Shown: piece after piece, positions 17,841 to 26,502 of the stretch
Position numbering within the stretch: position 1 is the first letter of the stretch
How the letters are laid out: every line of letters starts with the position of its first letter
DNA from: Chloroflexota bacterium
GTDB taxonomy: Bacteria > Chloroflexota > Anaerolineae > Anaerolineales > Villigracilaceae
Assembly: GCA_013112685.1 (NCBI GenBank)
Contig: JABFGC010000001.1
Coordinates: 434,001 to 498,000, forward strand
Direction of reading: 5' to 3'
Length of the DNA: 64,000 bases
The notes under the pieces: model-generated
Databases searched by the model: none
The model's input: the letters and a program-made list of their open reading frames with translations, nothing else
What the model was told of the DNA's origin: nothing
Translations under genes and position numbers: made by a program

Positions 17841-18746
17841 CTACCCCTCCTGGTGTCTCAGGCGCGCCCCGCAGGTGCGGCAGAAACGGTCGCCCGCTTT
17901 GGCGCGCGTCCCGCATTGCGGACAGTAATGCTCCGTATCGCCCGTTTCGGATTCGTCGCGCGAATGACTGCGGCGGCGCGGTCGCTTTGACGGGAAGCGT
18001 CCCGCCTGCCAGTAATAGATGAATCCGCCCAGAATCATCACCACGCCCAACCCGCCGATGAAGTACGGCAGCGTGTTATTCAACGAAACCCTGCCGGGCG
18101 TGTTTTCATCCACAGGCGCAACAGGCTGGACCTCAAGGCGCGAGGCGCTCAGCGCGTTTGTGTTTTTCTCGTAACTCAACTGAAACGAAAAACTCTCCCC
18201 CGCCGGGACCGCGCCTACTTTGGAGAAGTAGTATTGCATTTTGTCCAGGTGCACGCCGTCGTCCTGCAAAGGAAGCGTGCTGGTAAATTGAGTCGCATTG
18301 AACGGGACCTGGAAGATGACCGTCATGTCCTCGACCGCATAATCGCCGGTCCACTCGTACGAAAACGTGCGCGTGGAACCTTCCTTTATCAATTGCGGGT
18401 CGTAATATTCCAGTTGAATTGCCGGACCGGCGACATTCGCGGTCAGCACGAACCAGTCGCCCTCACTGCGGGTCGTATATTCCAGTCCCTGGTCGGTGAC
18501 CGTCTCCAGGGTTTCTCCGATGGCAATGGTATGCAGGGTGGCGGTTGCCGGGATGCGGAAATCCATCTGGACGGGAAACGAAGGCGCATTGACAAGCGCG
18601 TGATAGATCACCAGCATGTCCGCCCTGTCGTATTCGGGCCACAGACTGATATCCAGCCGTCGGATCGTGATTTGTCCCTGTGCGGCGGCGAAGTTGGGGA
18701 AGAGAAGACAAATCCCCAGCACGATCATCGAAACCCATTTGCGCAT
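17841..18746 (-). CDS. Exported membrane protein with cytoplasmic zinc ribbon
   Basis: Protein of 301 residues with a signal peptide (WVSMIVLGICLLFPNFAAA), an extracellular beta-rich domain of about 200 residues, a transmembrane helix (LPYFIGGLGVVMILGGFIYYW), a basic linker RFPSKRPRRRSHSR and a C-terminal zinc ribbon CPQCG-(13)-CRTCG. Similar proteins occur in Chloroflexi; function unknown. ATG chosen with CGGAGG 10 bases upstream. It stands upstream of the kinase on the same strand with a 30-base gap, so cotranscription is possible. Confidence 0.8.
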   Translation of the reverse strand: MRKWVSMIVLGICLLFPNFAAAQGQITIRRLDISLWPEYDRADMLVIYHALVNAPSFPVQMDFRIPATATLHTIAIGETLETVTDQGLEYTTRSEGDWFVLTANVAGPAIQLEYYDPQLIKEGSTRTFSYEWTGDYAVEDMTVIFQVPFNATQFTSTLPLQDDGVHLDKMQYYFSKVGAVPAGESFSFQLSYEKNTNALSASRLEVQPVAPVDENTPGRVSLNNTLPYFIGGLGVVMILGGFIYYWQAGRFPSKRPRRRSHSRDESETGDTEHYCPQCGTRAKAGDRFCRTCGARLRHQEG

Positions 18747-18901
18747 GGCTGAAACCTCCGATAAAAAGAGTTTCCAATATCTTACCATGCGCCATTTTCA
18801 ATGTGGGCAAATGAAATTACCGACTATTCTGGATAAATGTCACCCTTTTTGGAAATTAGAGGCATGAAGTTATATCGGTTCTCTGATATTGTTATGGGCG
18901 C

Positions 18902-18953
18902 GGACTCCGCAAGTTCTATTTGCGGAATTCCAGAAGTGGAACTTCTGGAGTCC
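18902..18953. repeat. Twin-hairpin repeat 'GGACTCC...GGAGTCC', copy 1
   Basis: Outer arms GGACTCC/GGAGTCC enclose two hairpins: TCCGCAA-loop-TTGCGGA and TCCAGAAGT-loop-ACTTCTGGA. The same two hairpins occur in the other orientation at 26350-26425 and 29801-29851, always between genes, so this is a dispersed element. Confidence 0.85.
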
Positions 18954-18980
18954 TTTTCATGTACGACATGCCCCTGTCAA

Positions 18981-19877
18981 TCACATTGCTTTTACCAACT
19001 GCCAGCACGCGCGGTTGTACGGCGTGGGGATGCCGTGTTTCTCGCCGCGCCTGGTCACTGCGCCGCTGATGGCGTCAATTTCGGTCGGGGCGCCGCGCCG
19101 CACATCCTGGAACATGGACGAGAGATTCTTCGCCGTCTTGCGCGCCACTTCCTCCACCGCTTCAATCGGGTTGCTGAACGGCAAATGGACGCGCTCCGCC
19201 TGCGCCACTTCCGCCGCCTCCCGCGCCAGCGCAGACATGATCTTCCGCGTCCACGGGTGCGACAACAGCTCGCCGTTTGGAACCCGGAGTAGCGCCGTCA
19301 GCGGGTTGATCGCCGCATTGATCACCAGTTTGCCCCACATGAGGGAACGAGTATCCTGGACGATCTGCAAATTGAAATTGGACGACCGAAGAGCCGCCTC
19401 AATCGGATCAAGAGCCTGATTCTGTTCCAGCGAGAGGATGCCCTCGCCGCCGATTTTCACCAGACCCGGTCCCACCAGCGTGGCTCCGGTGGTGGTCACG
19501 CCGAGGGCGACGCGCTACGCCCCGAGGTCCCGTGCGAGCGTTTCGCGGTTGCCGAGTCCGTTTTGCAGAGTCAGCGCGATCCCATCGGGAGCGAGTACGT
19601 CCTTCAATTGACGGGCAACGCGCTCCGTTTGCCATGATTTGACAAGGACGATGGCATGCTTCGCGCCGCTCACTTCGCGCGTGTCGTTCGTCGCATGGAC
19701 GCGGAATGCGTGTTCCTTCCCGTCCGCATCCACGATGCGCGCGCCCTTCTCCTTCAGCGACGCCAGCCCGTCCTTCCACGTCCCCAGCATGGACACGTGA
19801 TGTCCCGCCTCGCTCAACCGCGCCGCGAAGAGCGTGGCAAGCGCGCCGGTGCCTACTAATAAAATCGAGTGTTTCAT
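18981..19877 (-). CDS. panE: 2-dehydropantoate 2-reductase with an internal TAG codon
   Basis: NADPH-dependent reduction of ketopantoate to pantoate in pantothenate/CoA synthesis. The N-terminal nucleotide-binding motif is VGTGALATLFAARL; the catalytic lysine region KLVINAAINPLTALLRVPNG and the NGLGN turn are present. Reading is in frame throughout but stops once at TAG, 19515-19517, between ARDLGA and RVALGVTTTGATL. A single base change (for example CAG or GAG to TAG) explains it; flanks are intact. Either a fresh nonsense mutation or an error. The panB gene follows on the same strand upstream, separated by a small inverted-repeat element. Confidence 0.87.
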
Positions 19878-19908
19878 TTCGACATCCTTTTGTGCGCTGC
19901 GAATTACT

Positions 19909-19951
19909 CAATTACATAATTACGTAATTGGGTAATTGAGTAATTATGTAA
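19909..19951. repeat. AT-rich palindrome of TAATTAC words
   Basis: TTACATAATTAC and GTAATTATGTAA are inverted around a run of GTAATTG words. It adjoins the MITE-like element that follows. Confidence 0.65.
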
Positions 19952-20029
19952 CTCACCTTGCGCAGTTCTTTCTCCCTCACCCCCGTCCCCTCTCCCAGCG
20001 GGAGAGGGGACGGGGGTGAGGGTGCGTAA
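19948..20029. mobile_element. MITE-like inverted-repeat element, copy A
   Basis: Begins GTAACTCACCTTGCGCAGT and ends GGGTGCGTAAC, the inverted form of GTTACGCACCC. The core is the CTCACCCCCGTCCCCTCTCC palindrome. The left end matches the left end of the element inside the homoserine dehydrogenase gene near 60350 (GTAACT-AC-TT[A/G]CGCAGT), so the ends are shared by two insertions with different cores. No transposase is encoded. Confidence 0.6.
19976..20026. repeat. CTCACCCCCGTCCCCTCTCC palindrome, copy 2
   Basis: CCCTCACCCCCGTCCCCTCT / AGAGGGGACGGGGGTGAGGG are perfect inverted halves with CAGCG as loop. It forms the core of MITE-like copy A. Confidence 0.8.
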
Positions 20030-20035
20030 CATCAA

Positions 20036-20913
20036 TTATGTAATTCGCAAGAACTCGTTCCACTCCTCATCGCTCATTTCAACGGTGTGTTCCTCGGCGG
20101 GGAAGCGTTTGGTTTCCACGTCGTCAATGTATTCCGCGAACGCCTGCTTCATGACCTCGTGCAGGTTCGCATACTTCTTGACGAACTTCGGCATGAAGCG
20201 GTCGAACAGACCCAGCAGGTCGTGCGTGACCAACACCTGACCGTCGCAGCCTGCGCCCGCGCCGATGCCGATGGTGGGAATGGAAATCTGTTTGGAGATC
20301 GCCTCCGCCAGCCGCGCCGGGGCCCGGCTCGAGCACCGGGCTGAACGCGCCCGCTTCTTCAAGGATCTTCGCATCTTCGAGCAGGCGTTTCGCCGCCGAG
20401 GCGGTTTTGCCCTGCGCGCGGAATCCACCCAGTTGGTTCACGGATTGCGGCGTCAGCCCTGAGGTGACCCATCACGGGTATGCCTGCGCCCACAATCGCG
20501 CGGACGGCATCCGCCCGCTCGCGTCCACCCTCGAGTTTGACAGCATCCATGCCGCCCTGCTGCAGGAAGCGCCCGGCGTTGCGCACGGCTTCGTCCACGG
20601 AAACCTGGTAGGACATGAACGGCATATCGCCGATGAGCAGGGACGACTTTGCGCCGCGAGCCACCGCGCGCGCGTGATGGAGCATCTCCTCCATCGTGAC
20701 GGGCAGGGTGTTCTCGTAGCCCAGCACCACCATCGCGAGCGAATCGCCCACGAGGATGGCATCCACTCCCGCCTTGTCCATCGCCAATGCGGTGGGATAG
20801 TCGTAGGCGGTGAGCATCGTGATCGGCTCGCCGCGTTCCTTCTTCTGGCGGAACGTGAGAGTCGTCACTTTCTTTCGTTGTGACGTGCTTGTGGAAATGG
20901 TTGTGGTTGACAT
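20036..20913 (-). CDS. panB: 3-methyl-2-oxobutanoate hydroxymethyltransferase (two frame breaks)
   Basis: Makes ketopantoate from ketoisovalerate and methylene-THF, the first step of pantothenate synthesis; panE next to it does the second. The N-terminus shows [20 protein letters not shown] and [12 protein letters not shown] (metal-binding VGDS), then [17 protein letters not shown]. Breaks near 20461 (CTCAGGGC; minus one base gives [16 protein letters not shown]) and near 20322 (GGGGCCC; minus one gives [15 protein letters not shown]) join three frames. The end [18 protein letters not shown] is the family signature. Start ATG has GGAGGG upstream. About 290 residues after repair. Confidence 0.92.
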
Positions 20914-21096
20914 GGTACCCTCCGGTAAAGGTAGAGTCCGATTTTTACCCTGTTCCGATCCTTTGATTTTTACAGGACGAACGGGGTGCGTGCCATGCCC
21001 CTGGTTTGCACGCGGCTTCGGTTGGATAAGATTCGCCGTCGCGTTCGCGCGGATACGTGCGGCACTCCTATTATTCCATATTTTTGTTTTTTCGCC

Positions 21097-21102
21097 TATA
21101 AT
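21097..21102 (+). promoter_or_regulatory. Possible -10 box for the YtxH-like gene
   Basis: TATAAT in an AT-rich region about 58 bases before the ATG. No clear -35 at the right spacing. Confidence 0.4.
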
Positions 21103-21159
21103 AAATTTATCAGAACTTTGTCTCAAAAACTATCACGCTTCCACGAAGGAGAATCATCC

Positions 21160-21378
21160 ATGCGTAGAATGTTCGGCTTCTTAATGGGAATTTTTGTGGG
21201 CGGGCTGGTCGGCGCGGTGGTGGCGCTTTTGCTTGCCCCCGAATCCGGTGAAACCCTGCGGACGCAGCTGCGCGAGCGCGGACAGAACTTCCTCAACGAC
21301 ATTCGCCACTCGGCAGACGCGCGCCGCATCGAACTGCGCCGAAGGCTGGATACCCTGAGAGCGCCAAGGGACTTTTAG
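21160..21378 (+). CDS. YtxH-type small membrane protein
   Basis: 72 residues: one N-terminal helix with glycine spacing (FLMGIFVGGLVGAVVALLLAPESG) then an amphipathic charged helix. The LLAPxSG motif right after the helix is the hallmark of YtxH-like proteins, thought to be envelope-stress or gas-vesicle-related in some bacteria; role here unknown. ATG has AAGGAG 9 bases upstream. Confidence 0.75.
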   Translation: MRRMFGFLMGIFVGGLVGAVVALLLAPESGETLRTQLRERGQNFLNDIRHSADARRIELRRRLDTLRAPRDF

Positions 21379-21394
21379 TGGCGCGGGCAGGGAA

Positions 21395-21478
21395 ACAAGG
21401 AAGCAAGTGGACGGGTAAGCAGGTAGACGGGTAAACAGGTACACAGGTAAACAGGTGGATAAACACCTGACCACCTGG
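21395..21478. repeat. Tandem ACAGGTAAACAGGT word repeat
   Basis: About eight imperfect copies of (A/T)ACAGGT and related GGTAAGCAGG words between two gene ends. No coding signal. Confidence 0.65.
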
Positions 21479-21486
21479 CTACTTGA

Positions 21487-22665
21487 CTACTTCACCACCT
21501 GTGCGTTCACCACCACCGTCCCATAAAACTCCCCTACCTTCTTCATATTCGCCCCAAACTCCGCCCGCGCGGAGATGATGTTCGCGTTAAGACCTGCGGC
21601 TTCGCGCCGCAGGTCTTCTCTTTCCAAGCCGAGCAGAATCGCATCTGCAATGGACTGCGGGTCGGCGGGATTCACCAGCAAGCCGTTCTGCCCATGCGTG
21701 ATCCACTCGCGGATGGACTCCAGGTCGCCCGCCACCGGGAAACAACCGCACGCCATCGCTTCGAGCAGGGAGTTTGGTGTGCCGTCGTGAACGCTCGGCG
21801 AAACCACGATCTGCGCGCCGCGAAAAACCTCGCCCATCTTCTCGTGTGGGAAGGCGGGCAACAACTCCACCGCATGTTCGATTCCCAGTTCATTCACCCA
21901 GTTCATCGCCTGCGGCTCGCCCTGCATCCCCGTGCAAAGGAACTTCGTCTCCGGGCGTTTTGCCAGCGCCAGCGGAACGGCTTTGAAGAACGAATCGTTG
22001 CGGACGTACGGACGCACCCCGCGCGGATTGATGACGATGGGGTTTTTTACCAATTCGGCGGACGGATAAAAGACATCGCCTCGGACTCCGCCGTTGCCTG
22101 GCGCAACCAACGCAGGCTTTTCCCCGCTCAAGCCCCACTCACGCGCCAGCCGCAACGTCGCGCGCGTATCGGCATGGAGCGCATCTGCCGCCCTCATCAC
22201 CTGTTTCGTGTACAGCCTCATCAGCGGCGTGGATGGCGCGTGCAGGGTGAAGTCATTGCCCCAGATGGAGACGAGAAAGGCGGGGTGGGCAACGAGACCT
22301 CGCAAGGCAGCGGCGGTCAGCATCCCCTCATACGGCACGCGCATCGCATGGACAAGGTCGGGTCGGACTTCGTTGATGAAGGCGCGTAACTTGCGCGCGG
22401 ATGCGGGAACGGTCAAGGGACCGAGCCACTGTCGGATTTGGGTGCGCAGGCTCAGGGTCCGGGAGGAGGCGGTGGAGGGGGCGGAGGTGCGTTTTTTGGC
22501 GGAGGAAAAGGCAACGGGCGTAAATTCCAGCCGCTGAACCGGGAAATCCAAATCATCACAGGCGAAGGTGGAGGCGATGAATACTTCGTCGCCCCGTTCG
22601 GCAAAATAACGCATCCAGTTGCAGGAGATGGGCGAGCGGGCGTCGGTCACGAAAAGCAGGCGCAT
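21487..22665 (-). CDS. Glycosyltransferase family 4 (GT-B fold)
   Basis: Retaining glycosyltransferase of about 392 residues using a nucleotide sugar, probably in surface polysaccharide or glycolipid synthesis. N-terminal domain with RPDLVHAMRVPYEGM and SIWGNDFTLH; C-terminal domain with the EX7E-type region VSPSVHDGTPNSLLEAMACGCFPVAGDLESI, typical of GT4. Start ambiguous: MRLLFVTDARSP fits homologues best, a second ATG six codons earlier has a better ribosome site. It is divergent from the receiver-protein gene and next to UDP-glucose dehydrogenase. Confidence 0.88.
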   Translation of the reverse strand: MRLLFVTDARSPISCNWMRYFAERGDEVFIASTFACDDLDFPVQRLEFTPVAFSSAKKRTSAPSTASSRTLSLRTQIRQWLGPLTVPASARKLRAFINEVRPDLVHAMRVPYEGMLTAAALRGLVAHPAFLVSIWGNDFTLHAPSTPLMRLYTKQVMRAADALHADTRATLRLAREWGLSGEKPALVAPGNGGVRGDVFYPSAELVKNPIVINPRGVRPYVRNDSFFKAVPLALAKRPETKFLCTGMQGEPQAMNWVNELGIEHAVELLPAFPHEKMGEVFRGAQIVVSPSVHDGTPNSLLEAMACGCFPVAGDLESIREWITHGQNGLLVNPADPQSIADAILLGLEREDLRREAAGLNANIISARAEFGANMKKVGEFYGTVVVNAQVVK

Positions 22666-22717
22666 TCGACGAATTATACTCATTGCCCTCATCCCTGAGA
22701 CGTAGTATATTTAAGCC

Positions 22718-23101
22718 ATGAGCAAGGGTCGTGTTCTTATTGTTGAAGACAATATGGATACCTACGAGCTGGTCAGGTTCATTCTTGAGAAGAATGGGTA
22801 TGATACCTTCCTCGCAATGAACGGACGCGACGGCGTGAACGCCGCCAGCAAACAAAAGCCCGACCTGATCATCATGGACTTGCAGATGCCCGAAATGGAC
22901 GGCTGGACGGCGACGCGCCTGATCAAGGGAAACATCCACACTGCGGAAATTCCATTGATTGCGCTCACCGCGCATGCCCTGCCCGGCGACCGCCAGCGCG
23001 CCATGGACTCCGGCTGTGATGAGTACATTACCAAACCCATGGACTTGCTCGAACTTGTGGAAACCGTGGACCGCTGGATGACCCGGCAACACTCCACGTA
23101 A
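22718..23101 (+). CDS. Stand-alone receiver (CheY/DivK-like) protein
   Basis: 127-residue phospho-receiver with no output domain: acidic residues in LIVEDNMDTYE, phospho-acceptor in IIMDLQMPEMDGW, and Lys in YITKPMD. Single-domain receivers act by protein contact in phosphorelays. No kinase is adjacent; the closest is the binding-protein/kinase fusion 4 kb downstream. Confidence 0.92.
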   Translation: MSKGRVLIVEDNMDTYELVRFILEKNGYDTFLAMNGRDGVNAASKQKPDLIIMDLQMPEMDGWTATRLIKGNIHTAEIPLIALTAHALPGDRQRAMDSGCDEYITKPMDLLELVETVDRWMTRQHST

Positions 23102-23233
23102 ATCTTTTCAATCCCTGGCTCCTTCATCCGCGGAGGGCGCAGAAATTACGGGCGACTGTCGTCTCTGCATCGGGAACATTTGCGGAACATTCAACCCTGA
23201 GAGCCAAATCTTTCAATCAAGAGGAACCATAGC

Positions 23234-24531
23234 ATGAAACAAATCTGTGTCGTCGGCGTTGGATACGTCGGTCTGGTAACTGCGGCATGTTTTGCCGATC
23301 TGGGGAACCGTGTGGTCGCGCTGGACGTGAACGAACACCGGGTGGAAAATCTCAAAAAGGGCGTCATGCCCATCTACGAACCGGGGCTGGACGAACTGGT
23401 CAAACGCAACATGAAGGCGGGGCGAATCAGTTTCACCACCTCCTACAAGGAAGCCCTGAAAGGCGTGGAGTTTGCCTTCATCGCAGTCGGCACGCCCTCC
23501 GGTTCGGACGGCGCGGCGGATTTGCAGTACGTCGCCGCCGCCGCCAAATCCATTGCGGAGAACATGACCGCGCCGCTCGTCATCATCAACAAATCCACGG
23601 TTCCGATCGGGACCCGGGGACTGGGTGGCGGACATCGTGAAGGGCGCGCAGCCCAAGCCGGTTGACTTTGCGGTGGTCTCGTGCCCGGAGTTTTTGCGCG
23701 AAGGGGCCCGCCATCGGCGACTTCATGAGCCCGCACCGCACGGTGATCGGTTCGCTCGACCGCGACGCCGCCAACAAGGTGGCTCAACTGCACCTGCCCC
23801 TGCGCGCGCCCATCGTCATCACCGACCTGCGCACAGCGGAGATGATCAAGTACGCCAGCAACGCCTTCCTCGCCACCAAGATCTCGTTCATCAACGAACT
23901 CGCCGACTTGTGCGAACGGGTCGGCGCGGACGTGAAGGAAGTGGCGGCGGGCATGGGCTACGATGCGCGCATCGGGCGTCACTTTTTGGATGCGGGACTC
24001 GGCTGGGGCGGTTCGTGCTTCCCCAAGGATGTGGAGGCGCTTGCCTTCATGGCAAAGGAGAAAAACCTGGAGCCTGCCATCCTCAACAGCGTGATGAAGG
24101 TCAACTACGACCGCCGCAAGACCGCCGTGCATTACGTCGAATCCATGCTGGGCGGCAGTTTGAAAGGCAAAACCATCGGGTTGCTTGGGCTGGCGTTCAA
24201 GCCCAACACCGACGACATGCGCGATGCGCCGTCCATCACCATCGCCGAGGCGCTGGTGGAGGCGGGCGCGAAAGTCCGCGCGTATGACCCGGTGGCGGTG
24301 GAGGTTGCGCGTCCGATCCTGCCGGCGGTGGATATGTTCGACGAACCGTACAAAATGGCGCAGGGATGCGACGCGCTGATGGTCATCACGGAATGGAACG
24401 AGTTCAAACAACTCGACCTCGAAAAGGTCAAAAGCCTGCTCAAATCCCCGGTGATCTTCGACGGGCGCAACATTTATGAACCTGCGCTTATGCAGGAACT
24501 GGGATTCACATACCGCGCTGTTGGACGTTAG
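23234..24531 (+). CDS. ugd: UDP-glucose/GDP-mannose 6-dehydrogenase (two frame breaks)
   Basis: Oxidises UDP-glucose to UDP-glucuronate with NAD for surface glycans. The NAD motif [17 protein letters not shown] is at residues 7-23; the catalytic cysteine is in [14 protein letters not shown]; the C-terminal domain begins [18 protein letters not shown]. Breaks: near 23613 at GGGACCCGGGG (one C less restores [16 protein letters not shown]) and near 23705 at GGGGCCC (one base less restores [19 protein letters not shown]). About 431 residues after repair, normal for the family. Start has AGAGGA upstream. Confidence 0.93.
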
Positions 24532-24636
24532 TCAATTCGTTTGTTGGTCGGATAGTCTGTTGGTCGAATGGTCGGACTATCCGACTATTCAACTCCTCGA
24601 CCAAGTGACTACAAGACCATCCAACCATCCAACTAC
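24532..24636. repeat. GGTCGGA/CCAACCATCC word-repeat spacer
   Basis: Repeated words TTGGTCGGATAGT, GGTCGAATGGTCGGA, and CCATCCAACCATCCAACTAC. The frame of the next gene is open here but composition is non-coding, so the later ATG was taken as start. Confidence 0.55.
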
Positions 24637-25539
24637 ATGACCAATCCTCCCGTCTGCAATTATGAAGGCTCCGATTACCAGCAATCCTTTTGGGAACAGG
24701 GCGGGCGCGAATACGAAGACCGCGCCGAAGCCATCGCCTTGAAACGGTTACTGCCCAAAAGCGGGAAACTCATGCTCGAACTGGGCGCGGGCGCCGGGCG
24801 CAACACGCCTCGCTATGCCGGGTTCGAGCGTATCGTCGTGTTGGATTATTCGACCACGCAACTGGCGCAAGCCCAGCAGAGATTGGGACGCTCCGAGAAA
24901 TATATCTACGTCGCGGCGGATGTGTACCGCCTCCCCTTTCAGGATGGGTTGTTCGATTCTGCGACGATGATCCGCGTCCTCCATCACATGGCGGATGCGC
25001 CCCGGGCGCTGGCACAGGTGCGGAACATTTTACAGCCGGGGGCGGTCTTTATTCTCGAATTCGCCAACAAACTCAACTTCAAGGCAATTCTGCGCTACCT
25101 GCTCGGCAGACAAACGTGGAATCCCTTCACGCCGGAGCCGGTGGAGTTCGTGGAACTGAACTTCGACTTTCACCCCGGAGCCGTCCGCGATTGGCTGCGC
25201 GGGTTGGGATTCCGCATCGAAAAGACGCTGACGGTTTCGCACTTCCGGCTGGGGATGTTGAAGCGCATCGTCCCGGCGGGATGGCTCGCCGCGTTGGACG
25301 GTCTCTTTCAGCCCACGGGCAATCTCTGGCAGTTCACGCCGAGCGTATTCGTCAAATCAAGGGTCAAAGGTGATTCGCAAACCATGGATATTCCCTCGAA
25401 CGTGCTCCACTGGTTCAAATGCCCCGACTGCGGAGGCAGCAACCTGCGCGAAAAAACAGGACATCTGCTGTGCGCATCCTGCAACGCCCAATGGGCGGTT
25501 CGCGATGGGATTTATGATTTCCGCGACAAAATGAAATAG
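24637..25539 (+). CDS. SAM-dependent methyltransferase with C-terminal zinc ribbon
   Basis: Class I methyltransferase of about 300 residues: SAM motif I LMLELGAGAGRNTPRY, then IVVLDYS (motif II) and ADVYRLPFQDGLFDSATMIRVLHHMADAPRAL as in Methyltransf_11. The C-terminal 50 residues are a Trm112-like zinc ribbon CPDCGGSNLREKTGHLLCASC. Substrate unknown; its place after ugd suggests a small molecule or glycan. The earlier open frame is made of word repeats and was not counted. Confidence 0.85.
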   Translation: MTNPPVCNYEGSDYQQSFWEQGGREYEDRAEAIALKRLLPKSGKLMLELGAGAGRNTPRYAGFERIVVLDYSTTQLAQAQQRLGRSEKYIYVAADVYRLPFQDGLFDSATMIRVLHHMADAPRALAQVRNILQPGAVFILEFANKLNFKAILRYLLGRQTWNPFTPEPVEFVELNFDFHPGAVRDWLRGLGFRIEKTLTVSHFRLGMLKRIVPAGWLAALDGLFQPTGNLWQFTPSVFVKSRVKGDSQTMDIPSNVLHWFKCPDCGGSNLREKTGHLLCASCNAQWAVRDGIYDFRDKMK

Positions 25540-25566
25540 TCGCTTTAAAGGCTGGGAGATACAGGC

Positions 25567-26301
25567 ATGACCGTACCTCAAAAACAACTTCCGCACGTGC
25601 CGCCGTTCATGGAACCAAAGACTCAGCCGCCGCGCAAAAACGGCGTGGATACGCGCGGCATGTTGAGCATCGTCACCATGCTGGTCAGCCTCGCCGCCCT
25701 GACCGTCTCCATGCTGGGGGCGGCGAAACTGGTCTTCGCCGTGTTCGATGACGGGTTAGAAAACAGCCTGGACGGATTGTTCGTCAAAGTGGTCGTGCTG
25801 GGTCTGGCGTTCTTCTTCGGCTGGGGGGTGGGACTGGCAAGCATCCGCGGGTTCGGCAACCTGGTATACCCGATGGTGGTCAACATGTATGCCTGGGCGT
25901 GCCTGGTTGCGGTCAGCGGGCTGTACCTGAAGGTGATCCAAAAACTGTACATGCAGCAGTACGACGCCCTGCGCTTCTGGGCATATCTCATCATCCTGCT
26001 GGGCGGGCTGTTCGTGTTGATCTGCCTGCACCTGCTGGTGGAAAACCACGACCTGCGCCCGTTCGCCATCCCGCTTTTGATCATCAGCGTGCTGCAACTG
26101 TTCGTGATCGTGTACCGTTACGTCTTCACCACCGACGCGAACGGCTGGCTGGTCGTCAGCGATTTCGTCATTTTCTTCGTCATGATCTCCATCTCCGCGC
26201 TGATGTTGACGCACATCGGCATCCTCTCGCCGCTGAGGGGTTGGATTGACGCAATATTTGTGAAAAACGGGAATTCAGGGAACGGAAAACATCCTGGATA
26301 A
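25567..26301 (+). CDS. Conserved-looking membrane protein, six helices, unknown
   Basis: 244 residues. A Pro-rich N-terminus (30 residues) is followed by about six hydrophobic segments, e.g. MLSIVTMLVSLAALTVSMLG, LGLAFFFGWGVGLASIRG, AYLIILLGGLFVLICLHLLV, ISVLQLFVIVYRYV. No catalytic motif. It starts 27 bases after the methyltransferase stop and is probably cotranscribed. No family recognised. Confidence 0.75.
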   Translation: MTVPQKQLPHVPPFMEPKTQPPRKNGVDTRGMLSIVTMLVSLAALTVSMLGAAKLVFAVFDDGLENSLDGLFVKVVVLGLAFFFGWGVGLASIRGFGNLVYPMVVNMYAWACLVAVSGLYLKVIQKLYMQQYDALRFWAYLIILLGGLFVLICLHLLVENHDLRPFAIPLLIISVLQLFVIVYRYVFTTDANGWLVVSDFVIFFVMISISALMLTHIGILSPLRGWIDAIFVKNGNSGNGKHPG

Positions 26302-26349
26302 ATTCAGAGAGCCTAACCCGGACTAGCCGAAACCAAAAAGGATGAAAAA

Positions 26350-26425
26350 GGAATCCAGAAGATCTGCTTCTGGATTCCACAAGGGTTCCACTCCTGGACT
26401 TCCGCAAGTAGAACTTGCGGAGTCC
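26350..26425. repeat. Twin-hairpin repeat, copy 2
   Basis: GGAATCCAGAAG-loop-CTTCTGGATTCC then TCCGCAAGT-AGA-ACTTGCGGAGTCC, separated by a 22-base stretch that copy 3 lacks. Preceded by AAGGATGAAAA as in copy 3. Confidence 0.85.
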
Positions 26426-26502
26426 GCCTGTTTTCATAGCAGGTCACGAAGGAACACAAAGAAAAACCTTTAAACCCGAGAGCCCTGGTAAAGAAAAATC
26501 CC

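Noticed and set aside
18889..19419. Plus-strand open frame opposite panE
   Set aside because: Begins inside the twin-hairpin repeat and has no family features; panE motifs are clear on the other strand.
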